Origin: Paraburkholderia sp. CNPSo 3272
GTDB lineage: Bacteria > Pseudomonadota > Gammaproteobacteria > Burkholderiales > Burkholderiaceae
Length of the DNA stretch: 44,491 nucleotides
Assembly: GCF_024206495.1 (NCBI RefSeq)
Contig: NZ_JAMBPQ010000052.1
Span: forward strand, 1 to 44,491
Reading direction: 5' to 3'
Under the pieces are notes generated by a model. That model was not told the DNA's origin. It was given only the letters and a program-made list of their open reading frames with translations, and did not search any database. The translations under genes and the position numbers were made by a program. This document shows, piece by piece, positions 43,135 through 44,491 of the stretch (its first letter is position 1; each line of letters starts with the position of its first letter).

Positions 43135-44154
43135 TCACGCAGGTTTCACGCTCATGAAGCTCTCTTCGTATGGCCGATCATGGGCAAGCATCGCCCAGAT
43201 TGTCCGGGCCATCTTGTTTGCCAACGCTACAAGTACTACGTTGGGTGGCCGCCGTTTCCCGATGCGTTCGACCCATGCTCCTGGGTCCTTTGAGTTATAG
43301 AGCACACCGCGAGCGCCGTGAATCAGAAGGGTCCGCAGATAGGTATCGCCCCTCTTGCTGATTCCCAGCAGGACCACCTTGCCGCCGGAGCCCGTTTGTC
43401 GGGGAACCAAGCCGAGCCAAGCCGCGAATTCGCGGCCTGGTCTGAACGACTTTGGGTCTCCCATGGTCGCAACCGCCGCGGTCGCCGTGAGCAGGCCTAC
43501 GCCGGGTATGGCAGCAATGCTCTTGCTCGCCTTGTCCTCTTTCATCCACGCCCGCAAACGTCGCTCGATCGTGGCAATCTGTTCATCAAGCTTGCTCAAG
43601 CCGTTCCACTGCTCTCTGAGTGTGTCGATCAGTACTGCCGGCAATCGCTCGGCGACTGTTGCCAGCACTATCGGCATGGCCTTATCGAGCGCACAGCGAC
43701 CTTTTCCCATCACCTCTCCGTATTCGGCGAGCAAACCCCGCAGACAGTTCACTTGCATTGTGCGGAACTTGACCAGTTGTTGCCGCATGCGATGCAGCGC
43801 CAGCACGGACTGCTGACCTTCGGTCTTTACGGAAACCGCTTTCCCCGGCTGCTGCACCGCGAGCCAGATTGCACGCGCATCGGCCGGATCGCTTTTGTTG
43901 CCGATATTGAAGGCTTTGACGAATCTGGCCGCCATCAGCTTCACTTGGTGGCCCATATTCGCAAGTTGTCTCGCCCAGTGGTGCGCTCCGCCACATGCTT
44001 CCATGCCGATCAAACAAGGTTCTCGGTTTGCGAAATGCTCGAGGAACTTTGCCCGCTTGACACGTTTGCTGACGATTTCACCGGAATTCGGGTCGACCCA
44101 GTGCACCTGAAAGATGTTTTTGGCAATGTCCACTCCCACTGGCGTGAGTTTCAT
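43135..44154 (-). CDS. IS110-family transposase
   Basis: A 339-aa DEDD-type recombinase. The N-terminal RuvC-like domain has GVDIAKNIFQVHW, LIGMEACGGAHHWAR and NKSDPADARAIW, which hold the acidic active-site residues. The C-terminal Tnp_20 domain has AIPGVGLLTATAAVATMGD, then FAAWLGLVPRQ and GGKVVLLGISKRGD. The frame is intact and the length normal. IS110 elements lack ordinary terminal repeats and use a structured RNA from a non-coding end to choose target and donor DNA. The candidate location here is the region upstream of this gene (44155-44491) or the downstream flank. Confidence 0.93.
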   Translation of the reverse strand: MKLTPVGVDIAKNIFQVHWVDPNSGEIVSKRVKRAKFLEHFANREPCLIGMEACGGAHHWARQLANMGHQVKLMAARFVKAFNIGNKSDPADARAIWLAVQQPGKAVSVKTEGQQSVLALHRMRQQLVKFRTMQVNCLRGLLAEYGEVMGKGRCALDKAMPIVLATVAERLPAVLIDTLREQWNGLSKLDEQIATIERRLRAWMKEDKASKSIAAIPGVGLLTATAAVATMGDPKSFRPGREFAAWLGLVPRQTGSGGKVVLLGISKRGDTYLRTLLIHGARGVLYNSKDPGAWVERIGKRRPPNVVLVALANKMARTIWAMLAHDRPYEESFMSVKPA

Positions 44155-44491
44155 AACATCCTCCGATTGATGATCGGTTACCGTCGCAAGAAACCACCAT
44201 GCTTTGTAGCTTTGACGGTAGGTGGGAGGCGTTCATTCCATTTCCGCGTGTCAATCGGGATCGTTTTTGCCTGTTTGAGTTGCACGCAATCTGAATTTCC
44301 TGAGGGCGGCGTAGCAGTAAATCTCGACGGTGAATCACGCTGATATCCGCGGGTTGGGTACCGCATTACAGTGGTCCGTCCGATGAGCCTGCCGCTATCT
44401 ACTGACGCAAGTCGGATGAGATCCGTTGCCTAGCATCTCCGCGGGTTACTCGTATGCCGGGCTACGCCGCCTTCAGGAAGCTCGTTCTCCA
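44155..44491. other. Non-coding region upstream of the IS110 transposase
   Basis: No gene is supported. In the IS110 group the non-coding end upstream of the transposase encodes the guide (bridge) RNA, so this stretch is the first place to look. A 10-bp direct repeat TCCGCGGGTT occurs at 44346-44355 and 44438-44447. The element's outer end could not be fixed from sequence alone. Confidence 0.4.

Noticed and set aside
44346..44447. Direct repeat TCCGCGGGTT as ends of a mobile element
   Set aside because: Only 10 bp with no gene between the copies. It could be chance or part of an RNA region, and is too weak to define element ends.

Overview
The window comes from a high-GC betaproteobacterium of the Burkholderia/Paraburkholderia/Caballeronia group. 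The signs are GBP-type porins with the signal-peptide style of that group, DUF4148-type small secreted proteins, repeated TTGGAGAC ribosome-binding contexts, and a phenylpropionate meta-cleavage gene cluster. No tRNA, rRNA or CRISPR array was seen.

Layout. (1) 1-5552: the end of an aromatic meta-cleavage operon: mhpE (cut by the window edge), mhpC hydrolase, a porin, an MFS transporter, a small DUF4148-like secreted protein with a strong terminator, and a fumarylacetoacetate-hydrolase-family gene with two frame breaks. (2) 5600-10362: a small orphan ORF, an SGNH/GDSL hydrolase remnant (minus) abutting an IS110-family transposase remnant (plus), a 663-aa patatin-like phospholipase, and a complete IS6-family element. 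(3) 10600-25315: a plus-strand block of 12 genes for sugar-acid catabolism: porin, DapA-family aldolase/dehydratase, Fe-dependent alcohol dehydrogenase, a fused DUF1537 kinase-PdxA2 dehydrogenase, an SSS-type Na+/solute symporter, a cytosolic sialidase-like (BNR) protein, a DeoR regulator, an SDR, a D-tartrate-dehydratase-like enolase-superfamily enzyme, triosephosphate isomerase, a Tat-exported NTF2-like protein and a GapN-like non-phosphorylating GAPDH. Two copies of a 15-bp palindrome precede the porin. (4) 26000-31909: a very large RHS/YD-repeat protein with a TPR-like and C39-peptidase-like N-terminus, with its own promoter and terminator. (5) 32085-38343: remnants and signalling genes: a LivK tail, a hybrid histidine kinase/receiver remnant, a frameshifted Cache-GGDEF cyclase, an intact PAS-GGDEF-EAL protein and a chemoreceptor N-terminal remnant. 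(6) 39265-44491: accessory DNA with an IS91-type transposase plus tyrosine recombinase, an AT-rich stretch, a small secreted protein and a full IS110-family transposase gene.

How the genes fit together. The block in (3) reads as uptake (porin, symporter), oxidation or dehydration of C4 and other sugar acids, phosphorylation and oxidative decarboxylation to DHAP (kinase-PdxA2 fusion), and then DHAP to glyceraldehyde-3-phosphate (TPI) to 3-phosphoglycerate (GapN). The operon therefore appears to carry its own route into lower glycolysis. The substrate is not determined.

All seven recognisable reading-frame breaks in the window shift in the same direction (one base missing). This raises the question of sequence error versus real gene decay. 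Other lesions (internal stops, truncations, a micro-inversion) are clear signs of decay.
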